Below, piece by piece: positions 24,086 to 33,395 of a stretch of 64,000 bases of DNA. The notes beneath the pieces were generated by a model, which did not search any database, was not told where the DNA came from, and worked only from the letters and a program-made list of their open reading frames with translations. Source of the DNA: Agathobaculum sp. NTUH-O15-33 (GTDB taxonomy: Bacteria > Bacillota > Clostridia > Oscillospirales > Butyricicoccaceae). The stretch spans positions 310,001 to 374,000 of the forward strand of contig NZ_CP136187.1 in NCBI RefSeq assembly GCF_033193315.1, written 5' to 3'. The position numbers and the translations under genes are program-made. Every line of letters begins with the position of its first letter. Position 1 is the first letter of the stretch.

Positions 24086-24946
24086 TCAGCAGTATTTCGC
24101 AACGTGTGCGCGGGTGACCTCGGCCGCCTTCTTGACGTTCTCTTCCTGAGAGAGCTCGTAGTAGGCGGGGCGGAACACTTCCATGGTGCATACGTCGCCG
24201 GTGAAGCCGATCTTCTTGAGCGTATCGGCGTAGCGCTTGTGATCCAAGCAATCGCCCGGCTCGCCCGGCCACAGACGCTTCTCGTCGTTGTTGTAGGCCG
24301 CGCCGCAGGGCATATCCTCCATGCCGTTCAGATGCCAAACGAAGATGTACTTGCCGTCGGCCTGCTCGAGGGACTCCCACTGGGAAGCCATCGCATGGAA
24401 GTGGTACTGGTCGAGCGTGATGCCGACGAACGGGGAATCGACAGCCTTCACGATATCGTAAGCGTATTCAAAGCGGTTGATGGACATGGTGGGCGCGCCG
24501 CAGAATTCGAGCGACAGGCGTATGCCGTGCGGCTCCACCTTTTTGACCATTTCTTTCAGAACGGCCACGGCGTCGTCCTTGATCTCGCCCACGGTCGCGT
24601 GGACCGGCAAGTCCATGGAGGGCACGACGACGATCATTTTGCAGCCGAGGATGTTGCAGCGGCGGATAATCTCGTCCAGCTCCGCCATGACGGCGTCCTT
24701 CTCGGCCTGCGTCTGTTTCATGTTGAAGAAAATAAGCGCGTTGTAGGAAAGCATTTTCAGCTTGTGGGTCTTGAACCACTCGCCCAGCTCTTCGATGGTG
24801 TACTTGCCGGCCTCGAGGTCGCGGTTGAGGCATTCGGACTGTACGTCGATATAATCAAAGCCATACTTTTCGCACAGATCGAGGTCCTTTAGTACCGAGT
24901 GATCCTTGCAAAAACGGTTGCAGCCTTCGTTAAATCCGATTTTCAT
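24086..24946 (-). CDS. iolI: 2-keto-myo-inositol isomerase (inosose isomerase)
   Basis: A 286-residue TIM-barrel enzyme closely following Bacillus IolI. The start MKIGFNEGC, LDLCEKYGFDYIDVQSE, MLSYNALIFFN, LSLEFCGAPTMSINRFEYAYDIV, LDQYHFHAMASQWESLEQADGKYIFVWH, RLWPGEPG and MEVFRPAYYEL can each be laid on IolI. These give the zinc ligands (Glu, Asp, His, Glu). IolI interconverts inosose isomers, allowing non-myo inositols to enter the pathway. GGGAGG lies nine bases upstream. It follows iolG by 15 bases and ends the operon. Confidence 0.9.
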   Translation of the reverse strand: MKIGFNEGCNRFCKDHSVLKDLDLCEKYGFDYIDVQSECLNRDLEAGKYTIEELGEWFKTHKLKMLSYNALIFFNMKQTQAEKDAVMAELDEIIRRCNILGCKMIVVVPSMDLPVHATVGEIKDDAVAVLKEMVKKVEPHGIRLSLEFCGAPTMSINRFEYAYDIVKAVDSPFVGITLDQYHFHAMASQWESLEQADGKYIFVWHLNGMEDMPCGAAYNNDEKRLWPGEPGDCLDHKRYADTLKKIGFTGDVCTMEVFRPAYYELSQEENVKKAAEVTRAHVAKYC

Positions 24947-24961
24947 ATGTATGTTCCTCCC

Positions 24962-25978
24962 TTACTTCTGATAGAAAGCGGGCGTGCCGCCGGTAACGAC
25001 CTTTTCGATCTGGCCTGAAGTCTGCGCCTTGACCAGCGCGTCCGCGGTGATGGAAGCCACGTAGCCGTCCCAAGCGGAGGAGCCGCCGGTCTCGCCCTTC
25101 AAAGCGTGGTCGACCCAGTCCTGAATCTCCACATCGTAGGAATCGATGAAGCGCAGGATCCAGTTGTCCTCGATCTTGGTGGAAACGTTGTGATCGTAAC
25201 GGACGGTCGGGAAGGACGGGCAGGGCAGGTTCATTACGCCGTTTTCGCAAACGACTTCGCAGTTGATGTCGTAGCCGAAGCCGCAGTTGACGTTCACTTC
25301 GAGAACGGTGACAACGCCGCCCTTGGTCTTGAGGATCATGACCTGCGGGTCCTTGAGGCCTTCGTGCGCCTTGCTCGTGACCTTGGGCATGATGCACTGT
25401 ACTTCGTCCCACTCGTCGTTAACGAGCCACGGCAGTACGTCGATCTCGTGGATCGCGGTGTCGGTCACGGCCATGGCGGTGGTGTAATCCTCCGCAACGC
25501 CGTCCGCGCGGTGGGTGCACTTGATGACCAGCGGCGCGCCGAACTTGCCTTCCTCGATCAGTGCCTTGAGCTGGTTATAGCCGCGGTCGTAGCGGCGCAT
25601 GAAGCCGACCTGTACCAGATGCTTGCCGGAGGCGACCTCCGCGTCGACGATCTCCTTGCAGTCCGCGGCGGTGTTGGCCAGCGGCTTCTCGCTGAATACC
25701 GGCTTGCCGGCCTTGACGGCGGCGACGACCGGATCCTTGTGGAACGCGCCCGGGGTGGTGACGACAACGGCGTTTACGTCGGGATCGTTAATGGCTGCGT
25801 TGAAATCCGTGTAGACCTTGACGCCGGCGCCCGCGATCTCGGCGCCCTTCTGCGCGCCTGCCTCAAAAACGTCGCAGACCGCAACGACCTCCGCTCCCTT
25901 GATACGGTTCTGGATGCGCTCGATGTGTTCGCGGCCGATCATGCCGCAGCCGATAACAGCGATTTTCAGATTGTTCAT
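24962..25978 (-). CDS. iolG: inositol 2-dehydrogenase
   Basis: A 338-residue Gfo/Idh/MocA enzyme that follows Bacillus IolG along its length. Matching segments include GCGMIG, SEKPLANTAADC, VGFMRRYDRGYNQLK, TTAMAVTDTAIHEIDVLPWLVNDEW, LEVNVNCGFGYDINCEVV, DSYDVEIQDWVDHAL, SAWDGYVASITADALVKAQ and the C-terminal TPAFYQK. It oxidises myo-inositol to scyllo-inosose with NAD. AAGGAG lies upstream of the ATG. It precedes iolI and follows a sodium/solute symporter gene, so uptake, oxidation and isomerisation are neighbours. Confidence 0.93.
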   Translation of the reverse strand: MNNLKIAVIGCGMIGREHIERIQNRIKGAEVVAVCDVFEAGAQKGAEIAGAGVKVYTDFNAAINDPDVNAVVVTTPGAFHKDPVVAAVKAGKPVFSEKPLANTAADCKEIVDAEVASGKHLVQVGFMRRYDRGYNQLKALIEEGKFGAPLVIKCTHRADGVAEDYTTAMAVTDTAIHEIDVLPWLVNDEWDEVQCIMPKVTSKAHEGLKDPQVMILKTKGGVVTVLEVNVNCGFGYDINCEVVCENGVMNLPCPSFPTVRYDHNVSTKIEDNWILRFIDSYDVEIQDWVDHALKGETGGSSAWDGYVASITADALVKAQTSGQIEKVVTGGTPAFYQK

Positions 25979-26095
25979 AGTATTTTCTCCTTTTCCAAAA
26001 TAATAAGTAAGCGAATGTGTACGGAGCGTCCTGCTTGGGGCCGGGGCGCTTTTCTTAAAGCCGTGCCCTCGGTGAGGCGCGCGGTTTTAGACGAA

Positions 26096-27757
26096 TCAGG
26101 CCGCAATACCGAGCGGAGAGAACAGGATGTAAATGCCGATCGCGATGATAACGCCGACAATGGAGACCACGTGGCGGTATTTCCACGGCGTCAGGTCTAC
26201 CGCGCCCACGTCGTGTATCTCGTAGGCTTCACCCGGGCGGAACTTGTTCAGCGCCCACATGATGATCAGCTCGACCGGGAACAGCACCGCCATGGCGTAT
26301 AGGTAGTGGATGGGGTTCTCGGAACCGGGGTAGCAGGGCTTCACCAGCAGGAACAGGCCGTAAAGAACCACGTGGAACACGGTGATGACCTTGGGCGTGT
26401 ACTTGGGCAGCCGCTTGAACAGGAATACGCCGAGAATGGTGCAGAGCACCGGCAGCGAAACAAATTGGCTCATGGAGTTCAGGAAGGTGGTGATGCCGCC
26501 TGCGTACATAACGAACGGTGCGATGATGATCGAAATGCAGCCCGCGATGGTGCCGTAAATCTTGCCGACCTTGACGCACTTGATATCCGAAGCCGCCGGA
26601 TTGATCGAGGAACGGTACAGATCGAGCGTGAACATGGTCGAAGCTGAGTTAAGCACCGAGTTAAAGGAGGACAGGATCGCGCCAAACATAACGGCGGCGA
26701 AAAAGCCCATGACCGGCTTGGGGACGATCGCGGAAATCAGCGCCGGGTAGGCGAAGTCGATCGCCTGCGAACCGGCGGCGGCCAGTTTGTCCTGAATGGT
26801 GGGCAGATAGAAAGCGATAATGCCGGGGATGACCAGATAAAGCGGGCCGAGGCACTTGAGGAAGCCGCAGAAGATCGCGCCCTTTTGGCCTTCCTTCAGG
26901 CTTTTCGCGGCGAGCGAACGCTGTACAAAGGACTGGTTGGTGCACCACCAGTAAAGGTTGTTGAAAAACATACCGGTGATCAGCAGCGGCCAAGGAACCT
27001 CGGGTTCGGGCGCGTTCCATGCGTTGATGGCGTTGAGCTTGGCCGGATCGGCTTCGACAATGTAGCGGATGCCGTCCATGATGCCGTGGCCGCCGGTCGC
27101 CGCAGCGAGCGCCGCGAAGCCGAGGAACGGGATCATCAGGCCGCCAATGATCAGGCCGACGCCGTTGATCGTATCGGATACCGCCACCGCCTTCAAGCCG
27201 CCGAAGATCGCGTAGCAGCCGCCGACGATACCGACGATCACGCACAGCACCGCGACTGCCTGAAACTTGGTGACGCCGAACATGCCGGAGATGTCGAAGA
27301 TCTGCTCAAATACGACCGCGCCGGAATAAAGAATGACCGGCAGGTTGAGGATCGAATACATGATGACGATGACGAGCGAGAACATCGTCTTGGTTCCCTT
27401 GCCGTACCGTTCCTCCATCAGGGAGGGGATGGTCATGGCGCCCATTTTTAAGAAGCGCGGCAGGAAGAAGTAAGCCAGAACGAGCAGCGTGAAGAGCGAA
27501 CCGACTTCCCATGCAATGGGGCCCATGTTGGTTTTCCAGCTTTGGCCGTTCAGGCCGACGAGCTGTTCGGCGGATAGGTTGGTCAGTAACAGCGACCCGG
27601 CAATCACGATGCCGGGCAGGCCGCGGCCTGCTAAGAAGTAACCTTCGGTTGTTTCCAGATTGTCGCCCCGCGTTTTAAGGCTGGAGACGATGGCGACCAT
27701 TGCGGTAAACAACACAAAGGAGATGCCGGTCCATGCCAGCGTATGAAAAAAGTTCAT
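26096..27757 (-). CDS. sodium/solute symporter (SSS/SGLT family), probable inositol or sugar uptake
   Basis: A 553-residue transporter with about 14 helices. SSS hallmarks are GYFLAGRGLPGIVIAGSLLLTNLSAEQLVGLNGQ near residue 40, MTIPSLMEERYGKGTK, and GAILSSFNSVLNSASTMFTLDLY, with the sodium-site serines. The proteins most like it carry glucose, galactose or inositol (SGLT/SMIT group). The ATG at 27757 is chosen with GGGGGA seven bases upstream; the upstream extension would run through the operator at 27820. It is divergent from a LacI gene and upstream of iolG-iolI. Confidence 0.9.
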   Translation of the reverse strand: MNFFHTLAWTGISFVLFTAMVAIVSSLKTRGDNLETTEGYFLAGRGLPGIVIAGSLLLTNLSAEQLVGLNGQSWKTNMGPIAWEVGSLFTLLVLAYFFLPRFLKMGAMTIPSLMEERYGKGTKTMFSLVIVIMYSILNLPVILYSGAVVFEQIFDISGMFGVTKFQAVAVLCVIVGIVGGCYAIFGGLKAVAVSDTINGVGLIIGGLMIPFLGFAALAAATGGHGIMDGIRYIVEADPAKLNAINAWNAPEPEVPWPLLITGMFFNNLYWWCTNQSFVQRSLAAKSLKEGQKGAIFCGFLKCLGPLYLVIPGIIAFYLPTIQDKLAAAGSQAIDFAYPALISAIVPKPVMGFFAAVMFGAILSSFNSVLNSASTMFTLDLYRSSINPAASDIKCVKVGKIYGTIAGCISIIIAPFVMYAGGITTFLNSMSQFVSLPVLCTILGVFLFKRLPKYTPKVITVFHVVLYGLFLLVKPCYPGSENPIHYLYAMAVLFPVELIIMWALNKFRPGEAYEIHDVGAVDLTPWKYRHVVSIVGVIIAIGIYILFSPLGIAA

Positions 27758-27819
27758 TTGTTTCCCCCATATAAAGCTGTAGAGCGTGTTTTCTGTTTTG
27801 CGATTATCCAAAATGTGTT

Positions 27820-27835
27820 GCGTGCACGTGAACAT
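27820..27835. promoter_or_regulatory. LacI-type operator candidate upstream of symporter
   Basis: GCGTGCACGTGAACAT resembles the perfect palindrome GCGTTCACGTGAACGC at 29390-29405 and the site at 29251-29266. It lies about 65 bases before the symporter start, in the gap shared with the lacI gene at 28048. Confidence 0.7.
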
Positions 27836-27965
27836 ATCTTGTTGTACTAACAATATCACGATAAAACAGTGGATGCAAGACGGGAAAATCACCAAAAAAC
27901 ACAGGCTGTTTTTGGCGAAAACGCAAAGAAAACGATTTTATGTACAAAAAGACGTGCATTTGTAC

Positions 27966-27994
27966 TTGCGTTTTCGTGTTTTGCGTCCTATACT
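27966..27994 (+). promoter_or_regulatory. promoter of the LacI gene at 28048
   Basis: TTGCGT at 27966-27971, a 17-base spacer and TATACT at 27989-27994, about 50 bases before the start codon. Confidence 0.7.
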
Positions 27995-28047
27995 GGTAGG
28001 GAAATGAACGCGATTGCACGCAAAAAACAAGTAAGGGGGCAACCACA

Positions 28048-29070
28048 ATGGCGGTAACACAGGCGCAGATCGCCCAAATGGCCGGCGTATCTCGCGGCAC
28101 GGTCGATCGCACGCTCAATAACCGCGGCAGAGTCGATCCGGAGGTAGCGGAGCGCATCCGCAGGATCGCGAATGAACTGGGCTACCGCCCGAACCGGGCG
28201 GGCAGCCTGTTGCAGCGGGCCAACCGGCCGGTTCGCCTCGGCGTAGTGATACAATCGGTCGAAACGCCGTTTATGGCGCTTATGCTGGAGGAAATAAACA
28301 AGGCGCTGCCGCACATGCGGGAGCTGGGAGCCGAGGTGATCGTCCGCGCAAATGAATTCGTGGATATCGACCGGCAGCTGATATCGCTCGACGAGTTGGA
28401 AAAGGAAGGCGTGGACGGCATCGCGCTGACCCCGGTGGAGGATATGCGCATTTGCGACCGGATCGACGAGCTGGCAAAAAAAATGCCCGTCGTGACGTTC
28501 AATACCGATTTGCCCGATTCCCGCCGCCTATGCTATGTCGGACAAGAGAACTATTTAAGTGGGCGCGCGTGCGCGGGACTGATGAATATGTTGCTGGGCG
28601 GCAAGGGAAAAGTGCTCATGATCGCCGGACATCCCGCCAGCCAATCGCACCGCCGCCGTATCGACGGCTTTCGGTCCGAAGCGATATCGACGTACCCGGG
28701 GCTGTCGCTGCTTCCGCTGGAGCGCAGCAACGACAGCAGGCAAAAAGCTTATGAGATCGTCAAAGAAGTATGGGCGCGCCACCCCGATCTGCGCGGCATT
28801 TTCATCGCGGCGAACGGTCAGGTCGGCGTGTGCGACGCGATGCGCGAGCTGGGGCTAAAGGGAAAAGTCCATATGATCTGCTATGACCTGCTGCCGGATA
28901 CGGCGGAAGGCTTGCGCGAGGGACTGATTGATTTGCTGATCGATCAGGACGCGCACGCGCAGGGCGTTCGCCCGTTGGAAATTCTGTTGGAGAACATTTT
29001 GACCGGCGCCCGTCCGCCGGAAGAGTATATGCTCACGCGGATCGATATCCGGAATCAATATAATATATAA
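28048..29070 (+). CDS. LacI family transcriptional regulator of the symporter/ABC locus
   Basis: A 340-residue regulator. The helix-turn-helix TQAQIAQMAGVSRGTVDRTLNNRG uses the VDRTLN variant typical of a LacI clade tied to inositol, rhizopine and ribose-type transport genes. The ligand domain follows (LGVVIQSVETPFMALML, GIALTPVEDMRICDRI, VVTFNTDLPDS, GIFIAANGQVGVCDAM). AAGGGGG lies eight bases upstream of the ATG. The gene sits between the symporter (divergent) and an ABC operon (same strand, 479 bases on). All three related CACG-type operators flank it, so it likely controls both transporters. Confidence 0.93.
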   Translation: MAVTQAQIAQMAGVSRGTVDRTLNNRGRVDPEVAERIRRIANELGYRPNRAGSLLQRANRPVRLGVVIQSVETPFMALMLEEINKALPHMRELGAEVIVRANEFVDIDRQLISLDELEKEGVDGIALTPVEDMRICDRIDELAKKMPVVTFNTDLPDSRRLCYVGQENYLSGRACAGLMNMLLGGKGKVLMIAGHPASQSHRRRIDGFRSEAISTYPGLSLLPLERSNDSRQKAYEIVKEVWARHPDLRGIFIAANGQVGVCDAMRELGLKGKVHMICYDLLPDTAEGLREGLIDLLIDQDAHAQGVRPLEILLENILTGARPPEEYMLTRIDIRNQYNI

Positions 29071-29250
29071 TCATCGGGCGCGTTGTCGCGAAAGCGGCGG
29101 CGCGCCTGTTGCGTGCTTTGCCGTGAATATGAACACGTGCTGCTTTTCAATATTGAAATAGCCTGAATGCTTTTTGCACGGCGTATTTCATCCATTTTCC
29201 GTCCTGTTTTTGACGCGTGTCAAAAAATGGGGCGGTTTTTTGGTGAAATT

Positions 29251-29266
29251 GCGTGCACGAGAACAC
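29251..29266. promoter_or_regulatory. LacI-type operator candidate (upstream copy)
   Basis: GCGTGCACGAGAACAC differs at only a few positions from the palindrome at 29390-29405 and lies about 97 bases upstream of the -35 box, a spacing suited to DNA looping. A separate inverted repeat TTTTTGAC-GCGT-GTCAAAAA is at 29207-29226. Confidence 0.6.
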
Positions 29267-29347
29267 AGGGTGCAGGTAATTTCGTACAATCAAGCGGGTC
29301 GAAAATCGGTAAAAACCATGAAAAAGGGTCGGAGGCACAAATAGTTC

Positions 29348-29376
29348 TTGCCTTTTCGAGGCGGGGGAGCTATAAT
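29348..29376 (+). promoter_or_regulatory. promoter of ABC operon 29550-33205
   Basis: TTGCCT at 29348-29353, a 17-base spacer and a consensus TATAAT at 29371-29376. Transcription should start near 29383, immediately before the operator. Confidence 0.82.
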
Positions 29377-29389
29377 TTGACCATCGAAA

Positions 29390-29405
29390 GCGTTCACGTG
29401 AACGC
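29390..29405. promoter_or_regulatory. perfect palindromic LacI operator
   Basis: GCGTTCACGTGAACGC is a perfect 16-base palindrome a few bases after the expected transcription start, where a bound LacI protein would block transcription. Confidence 0.85.
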
Positions 29406-29549
29406 GGATAAAAGAACACATATATTTGTCAAATCAAGGCTAATTATGCGTCTTTTTGAGCGTTTTACTGGACGACGCCGGAACGGAGAAGCAAAAAGCA
29501 CGCTCCGCTGGTGCAAACCGATGACAATAGAAGAAGAGGAGAGAAAAAC

Positions 29550-30581
29550 ATGAAGAAATTACTGGCATCTGTACTAACGGGAACCATGGCGCTCAGCCTG
29601 CTGGCGGGCTGCGGCGGCGGTGGCGGCGGCTCGACCGAGGGCGGCGCAAGCACCGAGGGCGGTTCGAGCGACGGCTCCAAGAACATCACCATGGTACTTT
29701 CCCAGCGCGACGAGTGGCTGTCCACGCTGGACACCGCCGCAAAGGATTCGGCTTCTGCGGCCGGTTACAAGATGACCTCGCAGGATTCCCTGAGCGATAC
29801 CAACAAGCAGATTCAGTTTGTTACCTCGGCTGCAGCCGCTGGTGAAAAGGCGATCATCGTAAACCTTGTGGACCCCAACATCGCGGGCGACATCATTGAA
29901 GCCGCGGGCGATATGAAGGTTGTATTTGTGAACCGTCCGCCGCAGGATATGAGCCTGCTGAACGAAAACGCCGTTTACGTCGGTTCGGACGAGCTGACTT
30001 CCGGTAAATTCCAAGGCGAATGGCTGGTCGAGCACTTTAAGGCGGAAGGCAAGACCGATATCAAGTACATTCTGCTCAACGGTATCATGGGTCAGGTTTC
30101 GACCACCAACCGCACCGCTTCCGTGCTGCAGGCCCTGAAGGACGGCGGCATCAACGCCACCGAAGCTTCCGCGCCGCTTGCCTGCGACTTTGACCGCGCC
30201 GAGGCGATGACGCAGATCACCCCCCTGCTGACCGGCGGCAAGCAGTTCGACTGCATCATCTCCAACAACGACGCGATGGCGCTCGGCGCGATCGAGGCGC
30301 TGGAAAACGCTGATATCGACCCCGCTTCCATCCCGATCGTCGGCATCGACGCTACGGCTGACGGCCGTCAGGCAGTCAAGGACGGCAAAATGTCCATGAC
30401 CGTGTTCCAGAACGCCAAGGGTCAGGGCGAAGGCGCGATGAAGGCCGCGCTGAACATGCTGGAAGGCAAGCCGATCAACGACGGCACCGAGTATGAAGTT
30501 GCTTCCGACAACCCGTACGTTATCTGGGTTCCGTTCGAGCCTGTTACCTCGGACAACGTTGCAGAATACGACAACCGCTGA
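29550..30581 (+). CDS. sugar ABC transporter substrate-binding lipoprotein
   Basis: A 343-residue lipoprotein with signal peptide ending LAGC, then a Gly/Ser/Thr linker (GGGGGG, STEGGASTEGGSSDGS) and the two-lobed ribose/galactose-type domain (ITMVLSQRDEWLSTLDTAA, AIIVNLVDPNIAGDIIEAAG, IISNNDAMALGAIEALENA, IVGIDATADGRQAVKDG). The ATG at 29550 has AGGAG eight bases upstream. It is the first gene of its operon and is followed by a GC-rich hairpin before the ATPase. The signature resembles galactose/methylgalactoside binders, but the ligand is not certain. Confidence 0.93.
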   Translation: MKKLLASVLTGTMALSLLAGCGGGGGGSTEGGASTEGGSSDGSKNITMVLSQRDEWLSTLDTAAKDSASAAGYKMTSQDSLSDTNKQIQFVTSAAAAGEKAIIVNLVDPNIAGDIIEAAGDMKVVFVNRPPQDMSLLNENAVYVGSDELTSGKFQGEWLVEHFKAEGKTDIKYILLNGIMGQVSTTNRTASVLQALKDGGINATEASAPLACDFDRAEAMTQITPLLTGGKQFDCIISNNDAMALGAIEALENADIDPASIPIVGIDATADGRQAVKDGKMSMTVFQNAKGQGEGAMKAALNMLEGKPINDGTEYEVASDNPYVIWVPFEPVTSDNVAEYDNR

Positions 30582-30602
30582 TTTGTAATTAAAGTGAGAC
30601 AT

Positions 30603-30640
30603 GGCGGCGGCACGGCCGGAAAACGCGCCGCGCCGCCGCT
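30603..30640 (+). other. intercistronic hairpin after the binding-protein gene
   Basis: GCGGCGGC (30604-30611) pairs with GCCGCCGC (30632-30639) without a T tract. It probably stabilises the binding-protein mRNA or reduces read-through into the ATPase gene. Confidence 0.6.
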
Positions 30641-30688
30641 TCTTACTTACTAAAAAAGCGCTGCTTACGATAAAAAGGGGTGAACTAC

Positions 30689-32194
30689 GTGAGCGAAGAA
30701 TACATTCTGGAAATGCAGGATATTGTTAAGGATTTTCCCGGTGTGCGCGCGCTGAAGGGCGTTCAGCTCAAGGTGCGGCCGGGCACCGTCCACACGTTGA
30801 TGGGCGAGAACGGCGCGGGCAAAAGTACGCTGATGAAGTGTCTGATCGGTATCCATAAGCCCACCTCGGGCAAGATCATCTATCAGGGCAAGGAGATCAC
30901 GTTCCCCAATACGCTGACCGCCATGAACGCCGGTATCTCGATGATCCACCAAGAGCTCTCGCCCGTGCCCGAGCGCACCGTGTGCGACAACGTGTGGCTG
31001 GGCCGCTACCCGCGCAAGGGCCTGATCGTCGACCGCCGCAAAATGCGCAAGGATTGTTTGGCGCTGTTCGCGAAGCTGGGGCTCGATCTGGACCCGGATG
31101 AAAAAATGGGCAACCTGACCGTCGCCAAGATGCAGATGGTTGAGATCGCCAAGGCGGTCTCCTATGATTCCAAGATCGTAATTATGGACGAACCGACCTC
31201 CGCGCTGACCGAGACCGAAGTGGAGCATCTGTTCCGCATCATCGACGATCTGAAGTCGAAAAACGTCGCGATCATTTATATCTCGCATAAGATGGACGAA
31301 ATTTTCCGTATTTCGGACGATATTACCATTTATCGCGACGGCGAGTACATTGCGACCGACCGCGCCGCGAATCTGGATATCGACAAGCTGATCACGCTGA
31401 TGGTGGGCCGCGAGATGGATTCGATGTTCCCGAAGGTCGATTGCCCGATCGGCGAGACCATCCTCAAGGTCGAAAACCTGTCCTCGGGTCGCGCGGTCAA
31501 GAACGTTTCGTTCGAGCTGCACCGGGGCGAGATTTTGGGCTTTGCCGGTCTGGTCGGCGCGGGCCGTACCGAAACGGTGGAAACCATTTTCGGCATGCGG
31601 CATAAAACCGGCGGCAAGGTGTATAAGGATGGACAGGAGCTGCACATCAAATCCCCGGAGCAGGCGATCAAAAGCAAGATCGCGCTTCTGACCGAGGACC
31701 GGCGCGGCAACGGCATCGTGGGCCTTTTGAGCGTCCGCGAGAACACCGTTCTGGCCAATTTGAAGCATTACGGCCGTCCGCTCAACCACAAGAAGATTTC
31801 GGCGGACGCGGAAGAGTACGCAAAGAAGCTGAACGTAAAGACGCCCACGCTGGACACGCCGATCATGAACCTTTCGGGCGGCAACCAGCAGAAGGTGCTT
31901 GTCGGCCGCTGGCTGCTGACCGATCCGGATATCCTGATCGTCGACGAGCCGACGCGCGGTATCGACGTTGGCGCGAAGGCTGAGATTCATTCGCTCATCA
32001 CCAAGCTGGCGGGCGAGGGCAAGGCCATTATTATGATCTCGTCGGAGCTGCCCGAGGTGCTCGGCATGGCCGACCGCGTGCTTGTCATGCACGAGGGCGA
32101 GATGACCGGCATTCTCGATCGGAAGGACGCCACGCAGGAACTGATCATGAAATACGCCACCGGCGACGTCAACGACTTCGCCGCGTCCAATTAA
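30689..32194 (+). CDS. sugar ABC transporter ATP-binding protein, two ATPase domains
   Basis: A 501-residue tandem ATPase (MglA/RbsA type). The first cassette has GENGAGKST and [13 protein letters not shown]; the second has degenerate GLVGAGRTE, signature LSGGNQQK and [14 protein letters not shown]. The GTG at 30689 is preferred because AAGGGG lies seven bases upstream; the GTG at 30680 is inside that ribosome site. The permease gene starts 12 bases after the stop. Confidence 0.93.
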   Translation: MSEEYILEMQDIVKDFPGVRALKGVQLKVRPGTVHTLMGENGAGKSTLMKCLIGIHKPTSGKIIYQGKEITFPNTLTAMNAGISMIHQELSPVPERTVCDNVWLGRYPRKGLIVDRRKMRKDCLALFAKLGLDLDPDEKMGNLTVAKMQMVEIAKAVSYDSKIVIMDEPTSALTETEVEHLFRIIDDLKSKNVAIIYISHKMDEIFRISDDITIYRDGEYIATDRAANLDIDKLITLMVGREMDSMFPKVDCPIGETILKVENLSSGRAVKNVSFELHRGEILGFAGLVGAGRTETVETIFGMRHKTGGKVYKDGQELHIKSPEQAIKSKIALLTEDRRGNGIVGLLSVRENTVLANLKHYGRPLNHKKISADAEEYAKKLNVKTPTLDTPIMNLSGGNQQKVLVGRWLLTDPDILIVDEPTRGIDVGAKAEIHSLITKLAGEGKAIIMISSELPEVLGMADRVLVMHEGEMTGILDRKDATQELIMKYATGDVNDFAASN

Positions 32195-32206
32195 GGGGGT
32201 ACGGAA

Positions 32207-33205
32207 ATGGAGAACACAAAAAAGAGCTTTAACTGGAAGCGATTCCTGTCGCAAAACTCGATCTGGGGCGTACTGATCCTGATGATCATCGCGCTCAGCA
32301 TCGTTCGCCCGGTATTTTTGTCGCCGGCCAACCTCAAGGGTTTGCTGGAAGGCGAATCGGTCAAGGGCATCATGGCCTTCGGTATCATGTGGGCCATTCT
32401 GGCAAAGGGCATCGATCTGGGCCCCGGCTCGGTCGTCGCGCTCGTATCGGTCATCACGGCTTCGCTCGTGCAGCCGTCTGATCTGGCCACCCGTATTCTC
32501 GGCGTGGGCGGCATGCATGTGCCCACGTGGGCTGCCGTTATCATCGGTATCGCCATCGGCGCTTTGATCGGCGCGATCGTCGGCGCGGTCATCGCCTTCA
32601 CGCACATACCGCCTTTTATCGCAACGCTCGGTTCGCAGCTCATATGCCGTGCGCTGAGCAAAATGTATTCCACCTCGCCTGTTTCCAACCTGCCGGATGA
32701 TTTCCGCTGGCTGGCAAAGGGCAAGCTGTTCGGATTTATCCCGATGATCGTCGTTATCTTTATCGTTATGTTTATTATTTCGGCGTTCCTGCTCACGCAG
32801 ACCCGCTTCGGCAAGAACATTTACGCCATTGGCGGCAATGATCAGGCGGCGCGCGTGGCCGGTATCAATGTGGAAAAGAACCTGATCCTCGTTTACTTAT
32901 GGTGCTCGGTCTGCGCGGCTATCGGCGGCATCCTGCTCGCGGCCCGCACCGGCTCGTCCGACCCGTCCACCTCGGGCCTGAACTACGAGCTCGACGCGAT
33001 CGCGGCGGCCACCGTCGGCGGCACCAGCCATACAGGCGGCGTGTGCCGTGTTACCGGCGTACTTTGCGGCATCCTGATCCTTGGCGTTATCAACAACGGC
33101 CTTGTTTTGCTGGGCGTTGACGATAACATGACCAACGTGATCAAGGGCCTGATCATCGTCGGCGCTGTTGCGATCGACATGCGCAAGAACACCCGCAAGG
33201 CTTAA
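32207..33205 (+). CDS. sugar ABC transporter permease
   Basis: A 332-residue permease of the RbsC/MglC type with about ten helices. Hallmarks are AKGIDLGPGSVVALVSVITASL, TRFGKNIYAIGGNDQAARVAGINV and VGGTSHTGGVCRVTGVLCGILILGVINNGLVLLGV. It is preceded by an AAGGGGG-type ribosome site and is the last gene of the operon, which ends in a strong terminator. Confidence 0.93.
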   Translation: MENTKKSFNWKRFLSQNSIWGVLILMIIALSIVRPVFLSPANLKGLLEGESVKGIMAFGIMWAILAKGIDLGPGSVVALVSVITASLVQPSDLATRILGVGGMHVPTWAAVIIGIAIGALIGAIVGAVIAFTHIPPFIATLGSQLICRALSKMYSTSPVSNLPDDFRWLAKGKLFGFIPMIVVIFIVMFIISAFLLTQTRFGKNIYAIGGNDQAARVAGINVEKNLILVYLWCSVCAAIGGILLAARTGSSDPSTSGLNYELDAIAAATVGGTSHTGGVCRVTGVLCGILILGVINNGLVLLGVDDNMTNVIKGLIIVGAVAIDMRKNTRKA

Positions 33206-33228
33206 AACTTCGGTTAAACCTACTTTCA

Positions 33229-33269
33229 CCCCGGCGTCCGCTGCCCCATGGCGGACGCCGGGGCTTTTT
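33229..33269 (+). terminator. intrinsic terminator of ABC operon
   Basis: CCCCGGCGTCCG (33229-33240) pairs with CGGACGCCGGGG (33252-33263), followed by CTTTTTA. Confidence 0.9.
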
Positions 33270-33298
33270 ATGGTTTATGGCCCGTGTGGCTCGCGGTG

Positions 33299-33395
33299 TT
33301 GGCCGGGCGGATCACCCGGCCCTACGGCTCGGCGGATTACGACCTGCTTGTGGGCGGCGTGACCTCGCGCCGCCGTCCCGGTGCGCGGGAGACGT
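33299..33395. repeat. GC-rich dispersed intergenic repeat
   Basis: GGCCGGGCGGATCACCCGGC and following CCTACG, then further GC-rich inverted repeats. The CACCCGGCCCTACG part recurs at 48577-48590. No gene is supported in 33270-33395. Confidence 0.55.

Noticed and set aside
29129-29144. ATGAACACGTGCTGCT as a fourth LacI operator
   Set aside because: Only the CACGTG centre agrees; the flanks do not match the other three sites.
30665-32605. 646-codon open frame antisense to the ABC ATPase gene
   Set aside because: Low-complexity Asp/Arg/His-rich product spanning two real genes on the other strand; no motif.
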